Positions 27,482-37,084 of a DNA stretch of 64,000 bases are shown here, piece by piece. How positions within the stretch are numbered: position 1 is the stretch's first letter; each line of letters starts with the position of its first letter. The DNA comes from Phormidium sp. FACHB-1136 (GTDB lineage: Bacteria > Cyanobacteriota > Cyanobacteriia > Phormidesmidales > Phormidesmidaceae): the NCBI RefSeq assembly GCF_014697375.1, contig NZ_JACJRS010000009.1, forward strand, positions 1-64,000, given 5' to 3'. The notes under the pieces were generated by a model that was given only the letters and a program-made list of their open reading frames with translations, searched no databases and had not been told where the DNA came from. The position numbers and the translations under genes were made by a program.

Positions 27482-28402
27482 ATGATCTCCTCCAAAATTC
27501 CCATCTCCGTCCTCATTCCTGCCAAGAATGAAGAGCAAAATCTTCCGGCCTGCCTCGCTAGCTTGGAACGCGCTGCCGAAATTTTTGTGGTCGATTCCCA
27601 CAGCACCGACCAGAGCGAAGTCATTGCTACGGCTGCTGGGGCCAAGGTGGTGCAGTTTGAGTTTAATGGTCACTGGCCGAAAAAGAAAAACTGGGCCTTG
27701 GATAATCTGCCCTTTAGCCATGAATGGGTGCTGATTGTCGATTGCGATGAACGCATTCCTCCGGAACTGTGGGACGAAATTGAAACGGCGATTCAGAACC
27801 CTAACTTCGATGGCTATTACTTAAATCGACGGGTATTTTTTCTGGGCACCTGGATTCGCCATGGCGGCAAATATCCCGACTGGAACCTGCGCCTATTTCG
27901 CCATGCCAAGGGCCGCTACGAAAACCTACAAACCTCCGATATTCCCAATACCGGAGATAACGAAGTCCACGAACACGTCATGATTGACGGATCCGTGGGC
28001 TACCTCAAACAGGATATGCTCCATGAGGATTTTCGGGATTTGTATCACTGGCTGGCCCGCCACAACCGCTACTCTAACTGGGAGGCCAGGGTCTACTACA
28101 ACCTGCTCACGGGCATGGGCGACAGCGGCACCATTGGCGCAAACCTGTTTGGGGATGCGGTGCAGCGTAAGCGCTTTTTGAAAAAAATTTGGGTGCGGTT
28201 GCCCTTCAAGCCAGCACTGCGTTTTTTGCTGTTTTACGTCATTCAACTGGGCTTCTTAGATGGGCGAGCAGGCTATATCTATGGCCGACTGCTGAGCCAG
28301 TATGAATACCAAATTGGGGTCAAGCTGTTTGAGCTGCGGCAATTTGGTGGTCAGCTTAACGTCTCACCCAAAACCGATGGCCAGCCCATCAGTCCCCCAT
28401 AA
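27482..28402 (+). CDS. GT2-family glycosyltransferase, WaaE/KdtX-like
   Basis: The 306-residue enzyme has the N-terminal motif ISVLIPAKNEEQNLPACL, VVDSHSTDQS, the DCDERIPPELWDEI metal-binding motif and the acceptor-side HEHVMIDGSVGYLKQDMLH. The pattern matches the WaaE/KdtX-like branch that adds sugars to lipopolysaccharide or related glycans. A hydrophobic C-terminal segment (LRFLLFYVIQLGFL) suggests membrane contact. It is co-transcribed with the preceding GT2 gene by spacing. Confidence 0.88.
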   Translation: MISSKIPISVLIPAKNEEQNLPACLASLERAAEIFVVDSHSTDQSEVIATAAGAKVVQFEFNGHWPKKKNWALDNLPFSHEWVLIVDCDERIPPELWDEIETAIQNPNFDGYYLNRRVFFLGTWIRHGGKYPDWNLRLFRHAKGRYENLQTSDIPNTGDNEVHEHVMIDGSVGYLKQDMLHEDFRDLYHWLARHNRYSNWEARVYYNLLTGMGDSGTIGANLFGDAVQRKRFLKKIWVRLPFKPALRFLLFYVIQLGFLDGRAGYIYGRLLSQYEYQIGVKLFELRQFGGQLNVSPKTDGQPISPP

Positions 28403-28442
28403 AAGCCACCTCCCAACCATCCTAGACCCCACAGCCGCCCCA

Positions 28443-29381
28443 TCAATCCCGATGGAGTCCGCCCAGACGCTCGGTTAGAAGTTGGTAGAACGCAGGGGCA
28501 TTAACCGTTTCGAGGATCATGGCATTGGCGGATTTGTCCCCGTTGGGATCGGCAACGGTGCGGCCCAGGCAGAGGGGGCTGTCGGTTTCAATGGCCAGGT
28601 GCATGGGGCGACCAGAGAACAAATCGGGCTGAAGCAGGTAGGCGATCACGCAGGGATCATGGAGGGGCGCACCTGCGAGGCCGTAGCATTCCCCTTCCCG
28701 TTGGCCGTAGTAGCGCAATAACCCAGCGGCGGCTTGGCCCACGGAGTTACCCAAGTTTTCCAGGGCTGCAAGGCGTTCAGGGGTGGTGATCACCTGGTGG
28801 GTCACGTCTAGGGGAATTAGGGTCAGCTTCAGGCCCGCTTCCACCACGATCTGGGCCGCGTGGGGATCGGCATAGATATTGAACTCGGCGTTGGGGGTAA
28901 CGTTGCCCCGGCCCAGGGCACCGCCCATAGTAACGACCTGGTCAATGGTATTGACGATCTCTGGAGCCTGGATCAGCGCCACCGCCAGATTGGTGAGGGG
29001 GCCAAGGGTGGCGAGGGTGATGGGAGTTTGGGCCGCTTTGCATTGGTCAATCAAAAAGGCAACGGCGTGGTGGGGTTGCAGGGGTTGGGTGGGTTGAGGC
29101 AGATCAGCCCCATCTAACCCCGTTTGGCCATGGACATGCTCGGCGGTAACGGGGGCACGCAGGACGGGCCGAGGGCATCCGGCATAGACCGGGATATCCA
29201 ACCGTTGGGCGAGGTGGGTGATGCGACGAGCATTGTATTGGGTCAAATTCAGGGGCACGTTTCCGGCCACGGTGGTGATGCCCAGCAGGTTAAAGTCTTC
29301 AGGGCTGGCCAGGGCAAGGAGGAGGGCGATGGCATCATCTACCCCAGGGTCGCAGTCAATGATTAGGGGTCGCCGTACCAT
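28443..29381 (-). CDS. Inosine-uridine-type nucleoside hydrolase
   Basis: The 312-residue protein has the calcium-binding fingerprint IIDCDPGVDDAIALL at the N-terminus, TVAGNVPL, VTMGGALG and NAEFNIYADPHAA. It hydrolyses the N-glycosidic bond of ribonucleosides for salvage. No signal peptide. It converges with the GT2 gene. The substrate class (purine or pyrimidine) is not clear from sequence. Confidence 0.92.
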   Translation of the reverse strand: MVRRPLIIDCDPGVDDAIALLLALASPEDFNLLGITTVAGNVPLNLTQYNARRITHLAQRLDIPVYAGCPRPVLRAPVTAEHVHGQTGLDGADLPQPTQPLQPHHAVAFLIDQCKAAQTPITLATLGPLTNLAVALIQAPEIVNTIDQVVTMGGALGRGNVTPNAEFNIYADPHAAQIVVEAGLKLTLIPLDVTHQVITTPERLAALENLGNSVGQAAAGLLRYYGQREGECYGLAGAPLHDPCVIAYLLQPDLFSGRPMHLAIETDSPLCLGRTVADPNGDKSANAMILETVNAPAFYQLLTERLGGLHRD

Positions 29382-29497
29382 GGCCTCACTCCAGAGATCA
29401 ATCGTTGCCCAGGCTGGATAGTCGGTCTTCCGCCCTCCGCAACCTTGCCGGACGGCTGCTACCGTAAGATTATCCTACGTTGTGTTGGGGTGTTGCC

Positions 29498-30586
29498 TTG
29501 GCCCGGTTTGCGTCTTCCCGTTCCGTCTGTCTTGGGTTGGCCAGTGCGCTGTTGGCCACGGGTTGCGCGGGCGGATCCTTGGGGGATTCTCTGCAAAGAT
29601 CCCTAGAAGCTGACCCTCAACTGCAAGCGCAATTTCCCGCCAAAAACGAGGCGGCCCAGGCCGAATCGGATCCAACCTCGGACGATTCTCGCTCCCCCTT
29701 GGCCACCGAACCCGACGGGGCTGCGGATGGTGCCGGGGAAGATCGGTCAGCGACCCGCGAATCCGCGTCCGATGAGGATTCAGCCCAAGTTGGGGCAAAA
29801 CCCGGTGATGCTACCTTCATCGGCCCCCTACCACCCACCCGTTGGCAGGATGCTGGCGGGAACGGATCCGGGGAGGGGGAGGAAGCGCAACCGCCCCAGA
29901 CCACCGATGCCAGCACCCTCCTGGACGAGGTGCCCACCGATCTAAAGCCCTACGTGCAGGACTGGATTACCCTGGGGATCACCGCTGGGGGAGACTTTGT
30001 TAACATTCCCTTCCAGCCCAGCCGCCCCATCACCCGTGGAGACTATGCCCACTGGCTGTTTGCGGCGAATAACCAGTTCTTTAGCGACCAACCCGCCAAG
30101 CGCATTCGGCCCGGTTCGCCCAACAGCACCCCTGCGTTTCAGGATGTGCCCCCCAGCCATCCCGATTTCGCCGCTATCCAAGGGTTAGCCGAAGCTGGGA
30201 TCATCCCCAGCGCCCTCAGTGGCAATGCCGTCGCGGTGACCTTTCGCCCCGACGACACCCTCACCCGCGAGAACCTGCTGCTGTGGAAAGTGCCCCTCGA
30301 TACCCGCGCTGTCTTGCCCATGGCCACGGTGGAGGCGGTGCAGTCGGCCTGGGGGTTTCAGGATGCCGCCGAGATTGAACCCCTGGCCCTGCGGGCGGTG
30401 CTGGCGGATCGCCAAACCGGAGACTTTGCCAATATCCTGCGGGTTTTTGGCTTCACGACCCTGTTCCAACCCAAACGATCCGTTTCCCAAGCCGAAGCGG
30501 CGGCTGTACTCTGGCGCTTTGGCCACCAAACCGAAGGGGTATCCGTCCAGGATGTGATTCGCCGTGGGACGGCGGCAGGGAACTAA
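29498..30586 (+). CDS. SLH-domain lipoprotein
   Basis: The chosen start is TTG 29498 (ARFASSRSVC), which gives a compact lipoprotein signal ending SALLATGC; an earlier TTG at 29480 also opens the frame. A long acidic, low-complexity region (about 30-120) is followed by S-layer-homology-like segments (WITLGITAGG, RPITRGDYAHWLF, FQDVPPSHPDFAAIQGLAEAG, FRPDDTLTRENLLLW, KRSVSQAEAAAVLWRFG). SLH domains bind peptidoglycan-linked polymers and anchor cell-envelope proteins. Confidence 0.82.
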   Translation: MARFASSRSVCLGLASALLATGCAGGSLGDSLQRSLEADPQLQAQFPAKNEAAQAESDPTSDDSRSPLATEPDGAADGAGEDRSATRESASDEDSAQVGAKPGDATFIGPLPPTRWQDAGGNGSGEGEEAQPPQTTDASTLLDEVPTDLKPYVQDWITLGITAGGDFVNIPFQPSRPITRGDYAHWLFAANNQFFSDQPAKRIRPGSPNSTPAFQDVPPSHPDFAAIQGLAEAGIIPSALSGNAVAVTFRPDDTLTRENLLLWKVPLDTRAVLPMATVEAVQSAWGFQDAAEIEPLALRAVLADRQTGDFANILRVFGFTTLFQPKRSVSQAEAAAVLWRFGHQTEGVSVQDVIRRGTAAGN

Positions 30587-30770
30587 ACCGGGCGGCTGTC
30601 GTCCGTAGGATAAGTGGCTTTAGTGGGTAGGCGGCGTCTCCCGCTACCGCCTGATCCCCCGTTGACTGACTGATGTCCTCTATATCTAGGGGAGAAAAGT
30701 GAGGTCTCAACGTGGGAACATTTGCGGCGATCTTCTCAATTCAATTCACCATTTAGGCTCCAAAAAAACA

Positions 30771-30814
30771 AACTTCTCTGACCTTAGGGAATACCTGATA
30801 GCGTCAGAAAAGTT
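30771..30814 (-). terminator. Rho-independent terminator of psaK
   Basis: On the minus strand AACTTTTCTGAC (30814-30803) pairs with GTCAGAGAAGTT (30782-30771), one mismatch and a 20-nt loop, followed by TGTTTTTTT. It lies about 70 nt beyond the psaK stop. The rest of the 30587-30881 spacer shows nothing else. Confidence 0.65.
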
Positions 30815-30881
30815 CGTTTTAGTCGCCGTTTTTGGCGGCAAATCTGATGAATAGAAGGTCGCCCGTGGGGCACCTTAACGC

Positions 30882-31142
30882 CTACAGCGCACCGAGATTC
30901 GCCAAGCCCAAAATCACCCCAGCCCCCAGCAGATGACCAAAGCTGGTGGTGCCTAGCACAGCGCCCACACCAAAACCGCCAAACAGGTTGGAGGAGGGCA
31001 TGGCTGGCCCAACGCTGGGATATTTAATCGTGAACTTACCGATGGCGATGGCCAGAATGTTGCAGATAATCATCACCGCTGCCACCTTAGGGCTCCAGGT
31101 GAGGGTAGCAGGAACAGCCGCGAGAATAGGGAGAAATGCCAC
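30882..31142 (-). CDS. psaK: Photosystem I subunit PsaK
   Basis: The start is GTG 31142, with GGAGG 8 nt upstream; this gives 86 residues, the normal PsaK size. A longer open frame exists, but its first 76 residues are not PsaK-like. Two transmembrane helices are visible (VAAVMIICNILAIAIGKF and the C-terminal FGHLLGAGVILGLANLGAL) joined by a loop with GPAMPSSNLFGGFG. PsaK sits at the PSI periphery and binds chlorophyll. A terminator follows. Confidence 0.93.
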   Translation of the reverse strand: MAFLPILAAVPATLTWSPKVAAVMIICNILAIAIGKFTIKYPSVGPAMPSSNLFGGFGVGAVLGTTSFGHLLGAGVILGLANLGAL

Positions 31143-31361
31143 AGGAATAACCTCCAAAACACAACCAAGTTGAGGGTGTGCCCCATCCCCTAGGGGGAGA
31201 AGGCCCATCGATCCAGGCCACCGTGCCCCAGCGTCTGAGACCGCTGGGGGGCGTCTGCTAGGCTTACTTTTCCATGGGGTTGTGGATTTCGGTGAAGGAC
31301 TGTTGCAAGAATTTACAATCCGAGAACCTTTACAATCTGGAAACCTATCGACGGTAGACCT

Positions 31362-31790
31362 ATGGAACATGCTTTAACCTGGTTTCCCTTGCTGGGGACG
31401 TTTATCTGGTTGGCCTGGGCGGGCTGGAATGAATATCAAAAGGTGCAAGCCTACGAAGTGTGGGCCACCGGGGCCGACCGCTGTAAGTACGACATTCGCG
31501 CCGTTCTCGTCCAGCGGGGTGCCACGCTGATGTGGGGCAAACCCACCCGCCAAGGCCCCATCGACCTAGACCGAGTGTCCCTGGAAGACGTCACCAACGT
31601 TGCCCTCCACGTCAATGGTGGGCCTGTGGCGGCGGGCAGCTATGTTAAACGAGGGCAGCGGATTGAATTGGTGTTGACCACGGCGGAGAATGGCGTCCAC
31701 CGCATTCCGTTTATTGAGTTTCCCATGGCCCAACAGTGGAAAAAAGCCTTGCAGGAATCGCTACAGGCGCTAAAATCGGCATCATCTTAA
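31362..31790 (+). CDS. Conserved hypothetical protein with N-terminal membrane anchor
   Basis: The 142-residue protein has one transmembrane segment (LLGTFIWLAWAGW) and a soluble beta-rich domain (DIRAVLVQRGATLMWGKP, RIELVLTTAENGVHRIPFI). I do not recognise the family. It ends 27 nt before ftsQ on the same strand, so it may be in the division operon. Confidence 0.75.
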   Translation: MEHALTWFPLLGTFIWLAWAGWNEYQKVQAYEVWATGADRCKYDIRAVLVQRGATLMWGKPTRQGPIDLDRVSLEDVTNVALHVNGGPVAAGSYVKRGQRIELVLTTAENGVHRIPFIEFPMAQQWKKALQESLQALKSASS

Positions 31791-31817
31791 AGGCTCTGAG
31801 GCGCTGCCGACGCTGCT

Positions 31818-32678
31818 ATGTCCGACGTTTCTCCCATTTCCCACGACCAACTTCAGGCCCGCCGTAAAACCCTACGCCGCCGCCGCCGCCTATCCCTAGG
31901 GCAATCCCTCTGGCGCTGGGTGGCCATGGCAGGGCTCACCGGGGCTGTGTTTTGGGGGGTCACTCGGCCCGTATGGTTAATCCACAGCCCCCGCCAAATT
32001 CAGGTTAGCGGCAACGAACGGCTCAGCGATGAGGCGCTGCAAGCCCTCGTGCCCATCGACTATCCCCAATCCCTGCTAGAGGTAGAGCCAGAGACCCTCG
32101 CCTACCAGTTGCGGCAACGCGCCCCCCTAGTGGAGGCCAAGGTAAGTCGGCAAATCCTGCCGCCCCGCCTAAAGGTGCAGGTGCGCGAGCGCGTCCCGGT
32201 GGCCGTGGTGTTGCCCACTCGGAGCCGCGACGGGGACGCCGCCAAAACCTACCTACAAGCGGGCCTCATTGACGCCCAGGGATCCTGGATGCCCACGTCC
32301 AGTTTTGGGTTGCAGTCCGCCCAGGATGCCAATTTGCCAACCCTACGCCTGCGCGGCATTCAGCCTCAATATCAGCGCTACTGGCCGCAGATCTATGCCA
32401 CCATCCGCACCAGCCCCGTTGCCATCCAAGAACTCGACTGGCAAGACCCCAGTAACCTCGTCCTCCATACCGACCTGGGCATTGTCTATCTAGGAGCCTA
32501 TACCCCCGACCTAGAACGCCAGTTGGCCACCCTCGACCAAATGCGCAACCTGTCGGAACAGGTGGGAGACGACGACGTTGCCCATATTGATCTCAGCAAT
32601 CCCGACCGCCCCGCCCTCGCCCTGACACCGCCTCAGCCCTCCGATGCCGAGGCCGCCCCCTCGACCGCCCAACCCTAG
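31818..32678 (+). CDS. ftsQ: Cell division protein FtsQ
   Basis: The 286-residue bitopic protein has a basic N-terminus (RRKTLRRRRRLS), one transmembrane helix (about 34-52), then the POTRA domain (IQVSGNERLSDEALQAL, LPPRLKVQVRERVPVAVV) and the FtsQ beta domain. It recruits late divisome proteins in the periplasm. Gene order ftsQ-ftsZ is the cyanobacterial arrangement. The C-terminal tail is acidic and Ala/Pro-rich. Confidence 0.93.
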   Translation: MSDVSPISHDQLQARRKTLRRRRRLSLGQSLWRWVAMAGLTGAVFWGVTRPVWLIHSPRQIQVSGNERLSDEALQALVPIDYPQSLLEVEPETLAYQLRQRAPLVEAKVSRQILPPRLKVQVRERVPVAVVLPTRSRDGDAAKTYLQAGLIDAQGSWMPTSSFGLQSAQDANLPTLRLRGIQPQYQRYWPQIYATIRTSPVAIQELDWQDPSNLVLHTDLGIVYLGAYTPDLERQLATLDQMRNLSEQVGDDDVAHIDLSNPDRPALALTPPQPSDAEAAPSTAQP

Positions 32679-33022
32679 GGCAGCCGTTTTTTACACCGTC
32701 CTAGCAGCGTCCCCTAGGCCATCCCACCGCGTGGTCTAGGATGAGCCATCGTCAGTCCCGCTTCCAGGTGGCCAACGATCCATTCCCCTAGGGAAAAGCA
32801 CCGCAAGGCTAAGGGGTATAAAAGTCAGATCTACCTGGAATTGCGAAAATCAAGGGTTCTATTTTAGATTTTCTTGAGAAACGAAGTAAGGCGCTTGTTT
32901 TTTAGATTTCGTTTGTTTTTTTTTACTGAAGTAATCTATAGTTGTCTAGAATCAGCCAGGGTTAGCCAACCTAGAACTCAGGGCGATTGTTCATACCCTG
33001 TATTCAGACCTCAAAATTGCCT
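32679..33022 (+). promoter_or_regulatory. ftsZ leader and promoter region
   Basis: This 344-nt spacer turns sharply AT-rich from about 32860 (TTTTAGATTTTCTTGAG, then TTTTTTAGATTTCG, then a run of nine T), unlike the GC-rich surroundings. The two TTTAGATTT copies are 38 nt apart and may be promoter or regulator sites. No defined hexamers can be fixed by eye. Confidence 0.4.
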
Positions 33023-34333
33023 ATGATTTTTGAGCCCCCAAGTTCTGGCGATGTCCGCAGGCGTGAACCTCGTCCCCATGCCAATAACCACGTTGTCCCT
33101 AGCCCCGCCAACGATGGTGCATCGGTCGAGTCCTCCCCTGATGCTCATTTGCCGACCTTCCACCCCATTGGAAGCCAGCCTAGTCAACCCAATGATGCTA
33201 CCGCTATGCCCGGAGATACGCTAAACCACAACACCGCATTGCCCAGTAGCGTTGCCCGCATCAAGGTGATTGGGGTGGGCGGCGGCGGCTGTAATGCCGT
33301 CAACCGCATGGTTCATAGCGGGCTCACCGGGATTGAATTCTGGTCGGTCAATACCGATGCCCAAGCCCTAGAGAACGCCGCCGTTACCAACACCCTACAC
33401 ATTGGCCAAAAGCTGACCCGTGGGCTTGGTGCAGGGGGGAACCCAGCCATTGGCCAAAAAGCCGCCGAGGAATCGCGGGAAGAAATTGCGGCGGCCCTCG
33501 AAGAATCCGACCTTGTCTTTATTACGGCGGGCATGGGGGGAGGAACCGGAACCGGGGCGGCTCCCATTGTGGCGGAAATTGCCAAGGAAGCGGGCGCACT
33601 CACCATTGGCGTGGTTACTCGGCCCTTTACCTTTGAAGGTCGCCGACGCATGTCCCAAGCCGATGAAGGGATTACCGCCCTGCAAAGCCGGGTGGATACC
33701 CTCATTGTGATCCCCAACGACAAACTGCTGTCGGTGATCTCCGAGCAAACCCCTGTCCAAGAAGCTTTTCGCACCGCCGACGACATCCTGCGCCAGGGGG
33801 TACAGGGCATTTCCGACATCATTACCATTCCCGGTCTTGTCAACGTAGACTTTGCCGACGTGCGGGCGGTAATGGCGGATGCGGGCACGGCGCTGATGGG
33901 CATTGGTGTGGGATCGGGCAAGTCACGGGCGCGGGAAGCCGCCATTGCGGCCATCTCCTCGCCCCTGCTGGAGGCCTCCATTGATGGGGCGTCCGGGGCT
34001 GTCTTCAACGTCACGGGCGGCACCGATCTCACCCTCCATGAGGTGAACGCGGCGGCGGAAATCATCTACGAAGGGGTGGATCCCAACGCCAACATTATCT
34101 TTGGGGCAGTCATCGACGAACGCCTGCAAGGGGAAGTGAGAATTACCGTCATCGCCACGGGCTTCAACACCCGACCGGGGGTGCAACCCGCCGCCGTGGA
34201 AGCCGAGCGGGTCACGCCCTTCAAGCGCAACCTCACGCCGCCGCCAACCCCGCCCAGTGGCGGTGGGGGTGGCTTGGGTACGGGCCTGGATATTCCAGAG
34301 TTTCTCCAGCGACGACGCCCCAACAATCGCTAG
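33023..34333 (+). CDS. ftsZ: Cell division GTPase FtsZ
   Basis: Start ATG 33023 ([10 protein letters not shown]) gives 436 residues; an upstream TTG at 32987 also opens the frame. A disordered N-terminal extension of about 75 residues, usual in cyanobacteria, precedes the tubulin-like core: [12 protein letters not shown], the GTP-binding [10 protein letters not shown] and the T7-loop [11 protein letters not shown]. The C-terminal linker is Pro/Gly-rich and ends in the conserved peptide [14 protein letters not shown], which binds SepF/ZipN-type partners. Confidence 0.97.
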   Translation: MIFEPPSSGDVRRREPRPHANNHVVPSPANDGASVESSPDAHLPTFHPIGSQPSQPNDATAMPGDTLNHNTALPSSVARIKVIGVGGGGCNAVNRMVHSGLTGIEFWSVNTDAQALENAAVTNTLHIGQKLTRGLGAGGNPAIGQKAAEESREEIAAALEESDLVFITAGMGGGTGTGAAPIVAEIAKEAGALTIGVVTRPFTFEGRRRMSQADEGITALQSRVDTLIVIPNDKLLSVISEQTPVQEAFRTADDILRQGVQGISDIITIPGLVNVDFADVRAVMADAGTALMGIGVGSGKSRAREAAIAAISSPLLEASIDGASGAVFNVTGGTDLTLHEVNAAAEIIYEGVDPNANIIFGAVIDERLQGEVRITVIATGFNTRPGVQPAAVEAERVTPFKRNLTPPPTPPSGGGGGLGTGLDIPEFLQRRRPNNR

Positions 34334-34385
34334 ACCATCCGGTTAGCGTAGTCCTTCAACCTAGCGAATCCTCGACCGAAACACC

Positions 34386-35210
34386 ATGAGCTTGCCCTCC
34401 GCTTGGCCGGTGGCCCTGACCATTGCTGGTTCCGACAGCGGCGGCGGGGCCGGGATTCAGGCCGATCTACGCACCTTTGCCTTCCATCGCGTTCACGGTA
34501 CCAGTGTCCTTACCTGCGTTACCGCCCAAAACACCGTGGGCGTGACGCGGGTGGACGCGTTGCCCCCTGAGGCGGTGGTAGCCCAGATGCAGGCGGTGAC
34601 GAGTGACATCACAGTGCAGGCCGTTAAGACCGGAATGCTGCTGAATCAGGCCATCATTGAGGCGGTTAGTGGCCTAGTCGCCCAACTCCCCCCGACGATA
34701 TCGGTCGTGGTCGATCCTGTGATGGTGTCTCGCGCTGGGGCACAACTCATTGACGATGCTGCCGTGGCTATCCTAACGGATCGTCTGATCCCCCAAGCCA
34801 CCATCGTGACCCCCAACCGCTACGAGGCCGAACTGCTGACCGGGATCACCCTGACCACCCTAGCCGATATGGAAGCCGCTGCCCGCCAAATCTATCACCT
34901 TGGCCCCAAAGCCGTGTTGGTGAAGGGAGGTGGCATGGCCGACGACCTCAAGGGCACCGATGTGTGGTTCGACGGGCAAACCCTAGAAGTCCTCACCACC
35001 GAAACCGTCTGCACTCCAAACACCCACGGCACCGGGTGCACCCTCTCCGCCGCTATCGCCGCCAACCTTGCCCTGGGGCAGGCTCCCCTTGCCGCGACAC
35101 AATCCGCCAAACAATACGTCACCAACGCCCTGCACCACGCCCTCTCCATTGGCCAAGGTCAAGGTCCGGTGGGGCACTTCTATCCCCTGTTAGCCCTCGA
35201 CCCAACCTGA
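34386..35210 (+). CDS. thiD: Hydroxymethylpyrimidine/phosphomethylpyrimidine kinase
   Basis: The 274-residue ribokinase-fold enzyme has TIAGSDSGGGAGIQADL, QAVKTGMLLN, VVDPVMVSRAG, VTPNRYEAELLTG and the anion-hole NTHGTGCTLSAAIA with the catalytic base Asp/Cys region. It phosphorylates HMP twice for thiamine synthesis. It follows ftsZ by 52 nt and may be co-transcribed. No TPP riboswitch is seen in the gap. Confidence 0.95.
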   Translation: MSLPSAWPVALTIAGSDSGGGAGIQADLRTFAFHRVHGTSVLTCVTAQNTVGVTRVDALPPEAVVAQMQAVTSDITVQAVKTGMLLNQAIIEAVSGLVAQLPPTISVVVDPVMVSRAGAQLIDDAAVAILTDRLIPQATIVTPNRYEAELLTGITLTTLADMEAAARQIYHLGPKAVLVKGGGMADDLKGTDVWFDGQTLEVLTTETVCTPNTHGTGCTLSAAIAANLALGQAPLAATQSAKQYVTNALHHALSIGQGQGPVGHFYPLLALDPT

Positions 35211-35253
35211 TCCCAACGGCGGTAAGTCACCCAAGCATGATCCCCGACTTCCG

Positions 35254-35364
35254 CTAGGACTCTACCCCCAAAAGTCGTGCCACGACGGTTTCAATGGCAG
35301 GGGCTAGGGCTTGCAGCATCGGGGACAGGATGACACCCGTACCCGCCGTAAGGAGTGGGTAGCG
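35254..35364 (-). pseudogene. Possible 36-codon gene remnant
   Basis: The minus strand is open for 36 codons, ending in a TAG at 35256-35254, and reads RYPLLTAGTGVILSP then MLQALAPAIETVVARLLG. This looks like the C-terminus of an enzyme, but a TAG stop bounds it immediately upstream. No start or family is evident, and it may be a chance frame. Confidence 0.25.
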
Positions 35365-35454
35365 CTATCAAAGGCCCCGAAGTGTTCAACTAGCGGAGCC
35401 TTTGTGACCTGGGGAATATCCTTCAAAAGGGAAAGCTTTCGAACTCGTTTTTAT

Positions 35455-36105
35455 CTAGGCTGTTTCGAGCAGGGCAATGTTGGAGAACATGAAATCCTGA
35501 ACCTGGGGGCCATCCTGGGTTTCCGTTTCAATGTGGCGGTGGGAGAGGAGGTAGTAGCCACCGATGGCCTCGTAGTTGTCCTCAAAGGTGCTAAGTCCAC
35601 CCTTTTGTTCCCCAGTCTGGGGATCGTGGTAGACGGAATCGTAGCGGTGGGAGAGGTAGCCTGCCCCGGTGTCGTGGCTGCTAAAGGTGTGGATAGTGAC
35701 CACTACGCCATGGATGTGACGATGCACCATCGATACTTCATTGTTGCGAACATGGTACTTGTCGCCCTCGGCCTTGCCGCCCATGAGGATTTCCACGCCA
35801 CCATCGGCCAGGGTTTCGCCATAGCGGAAGGTGTTGGCCCCGTGGCTGTCTTCAAAGCGGCGGCGGATGCGGTGAATAGCCACCTCAAACAACTGGCCAT
35901 GGATGGCTTTCTGGGCGGCGTCATCCTCTACCCCGGTCACCTCCGGCTTCAGGTCAGCGCTGACCTTGGCCTTGCCCGTGTAGATTTTGCCGTTGTCGGT
36001 GTAGGTGACATCGGCGGTGTAGCCTGGGAAGCCTTGATCCCAGGTGTAGCGGTTTTCGTAGGCGGCGCGAAACAAATCCTGGGCCGCAATCTGGGTTCCA
36101 ACCAT
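35455..36105 (-). CDS. DUF3386-family protein
   Basis: From ATG 36105 (MVGTQIAAQDLFRAAY), with GGAGAG 6 nt upstream, the protein has 216 residues. It contains AYENRYTWDQGFPGYTADV, which is typical of this cyanobacterial family, and NTFRYGETLADGGVEI. There is no signal peptide or membrane helix. The role is unknown. A perfect 15-bp inverted repeat lies 27 nt upstream of the start. Confidence 0.82.
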   Translation of the reverse strand: MVGTQIAAQDLFRAAYENRYTWDQGFPGYTADVTYTDNGKIYTGKAKVSADLKPEVTGVEDDAAQKAIHGQLFEVAIHRIRRRFEDSHGANTFRYGETLADGGVEILMGGKAEGDKYHVRNNEVSMVHRHIHGVVVTIHTFSSHDTGAGYLSHRYDSVYHDPQTGEQKGGLSTFEDNYEAIGGYYLLSHRHIETETQDGPQVQDFMFSNIALLETA

Positions 36106-36131
36106 GAATTCTCTCCGGTTAAGTTGTGGGG

Positions 36132-36164
36132 CCATCTAAATAGGAAAAATTCCTATTTAGATGG
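36132..36164. promoter_or_regulatory. Perfect 15-bp inverted repeat upstream of the DUF3386 gene
   Basis: CCATCTAAATAGGAA (36132-36146) and TTCCTATTTAGATGG (36150-36164) are exact inverted repeats separated by AAA. It sits 27-59 nt before the start codon and is AT-rich, which suits a repressor operator in the promoter region. A terminator is less likely since no T-run follows directly. Confidence 0.55.
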
Positions 36165-36343
36165 ATCTATTTTCTTAGCATAGCGAGATTTGGCCTATCC
36201 TGCTGCCTTTGGAGAGGTTCAACATCTCCGTTCCCAACTTGCTGGGGCAAGGGCAGAAGGGGCACCAACGAGTCTACCGATGCTCAGCAGATCACAAAAC
36301 CTCTGTCGTTTGCTGCGATCTACCAAGGCTCGCTGAACGGAGC

Positions 36344-37084
36344 TTAGCGGGAGGAGTAGGTGAGCGAGCGCCAAGCAAACTGCGGCAGAGCCAGCATTCG
36401 CCGCCAGCGCCAGGGCTCTTGGTAAAGGCGGTACAGCCATTCCAAATGGTGCTTACACATCCATTCTGGGGCGCGGTTTTTGACGCCCGCCCAAATATCG
36501 AAGCTACCACCGACGCCAATCCAGACGCTATGGGGGCAGAGATGGCGATGGTCGCGAATCCACATTTCCTGACGAGGCACGCCCAGCCCCACAAAGATCA
36601 CGCTGGGTTGCAGAGTCGCTAGTCGTTGCAGGAAGGCGGACTGATCCTCTGGGCTGAGGAAGCCGTGCTGGGTGCCCACAATTTGAATACCCGGAACTTG
36701 CCGCCGCCAGTAGAGGGCGGCATGGTCGGTGATGCCCGGTGCCCCACCGTAGAAAAAGGCGGTTTCCTGGGGCGCGAGTCGTTGCAATACCTGGGCCGAT
36801 AGTTCAATGCCGGGGGTGCGATCCACCCGCTGGCCCTTGGCCCGAAAATACAGCACGACCCCCGCCCCATCGGGAATCACCAAATCAGCCCCTGCAATAA
36901 TCTGGCGCAGAAACGGGTTGTGATCCGCCTGCATGGCCATTTCGGCATTTAGGGTCACCACATGGGATCCGACCCCGGCCCGATACTGGGCCAGCAGCCA
37001 ATCGGCGTAGTTCACCCCCACATGAACCGGAAGCCCCATGACCCGCAGGGTTTTGATCGCCTCTGATCGATTTGCCAACACCAT
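36344..37084 (-). CDS. WecG/TagA/CpsF-family glycosyltransferase
   Basis: Start ATG 37084 (MVLANRSEAIK), with GAGGAG 7 nt upstream, gives 246 residues. Family motifs are HVVTLNAEMAMQADHNP, GADLVIPDGAGVVL, VGLGVPRQEMWI and GVGGSFDIWAGVKNRAP. Members transfer N-acetylmannosamine-type sugars to lipid-linked carriers in envelope glycan synthesis. The C-terminal RAPEWMCKHHLEWLYRLYQEPWRWRR-type helix region is membrane-binding in relatives. Confidence 0.92.
   Translation of the reverse strand: MVLANRSEAIKTLRVMGLPVHVGVNYADWLLAQYRAGVGSHVVTLNAEMAMQADHNPFLRQIIAGADLVIPDGAGVVLYFRAKGQRVDRTPGIELSAQVLQRLAPQETAFFYGGAPGITDHAALYWRRQVPGIQIVGTQHGFLSPEDQSAFLQRLATLQPSVIFVGLGVPRQEMWIRDHRHLCPHSVWIGVGGSFDIWAGVKNRAPEWMCKHHLEWLYRLYQEPWRWRRMLALPQFAWRSLTYSSR

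Noticed and set aside
31143-31370. 76-residue N-terminal extension of PsaK
   Set aside because: A well-placed ribosome site and GTG at 31142 give the normal 86-residue PsaK; the extension is not PsaK-like.
34334-34385. TPP riboswitch before thiD
   Set aside because: The gap to ftsZ is only 52 nt and shows no CTGAGA-type motif.
35311-36183. 290-codon plus-strand frame over the DUF3386 gene
   Set aside because: Antisense shadow of a well-supported gene; no ribosome site or domain.
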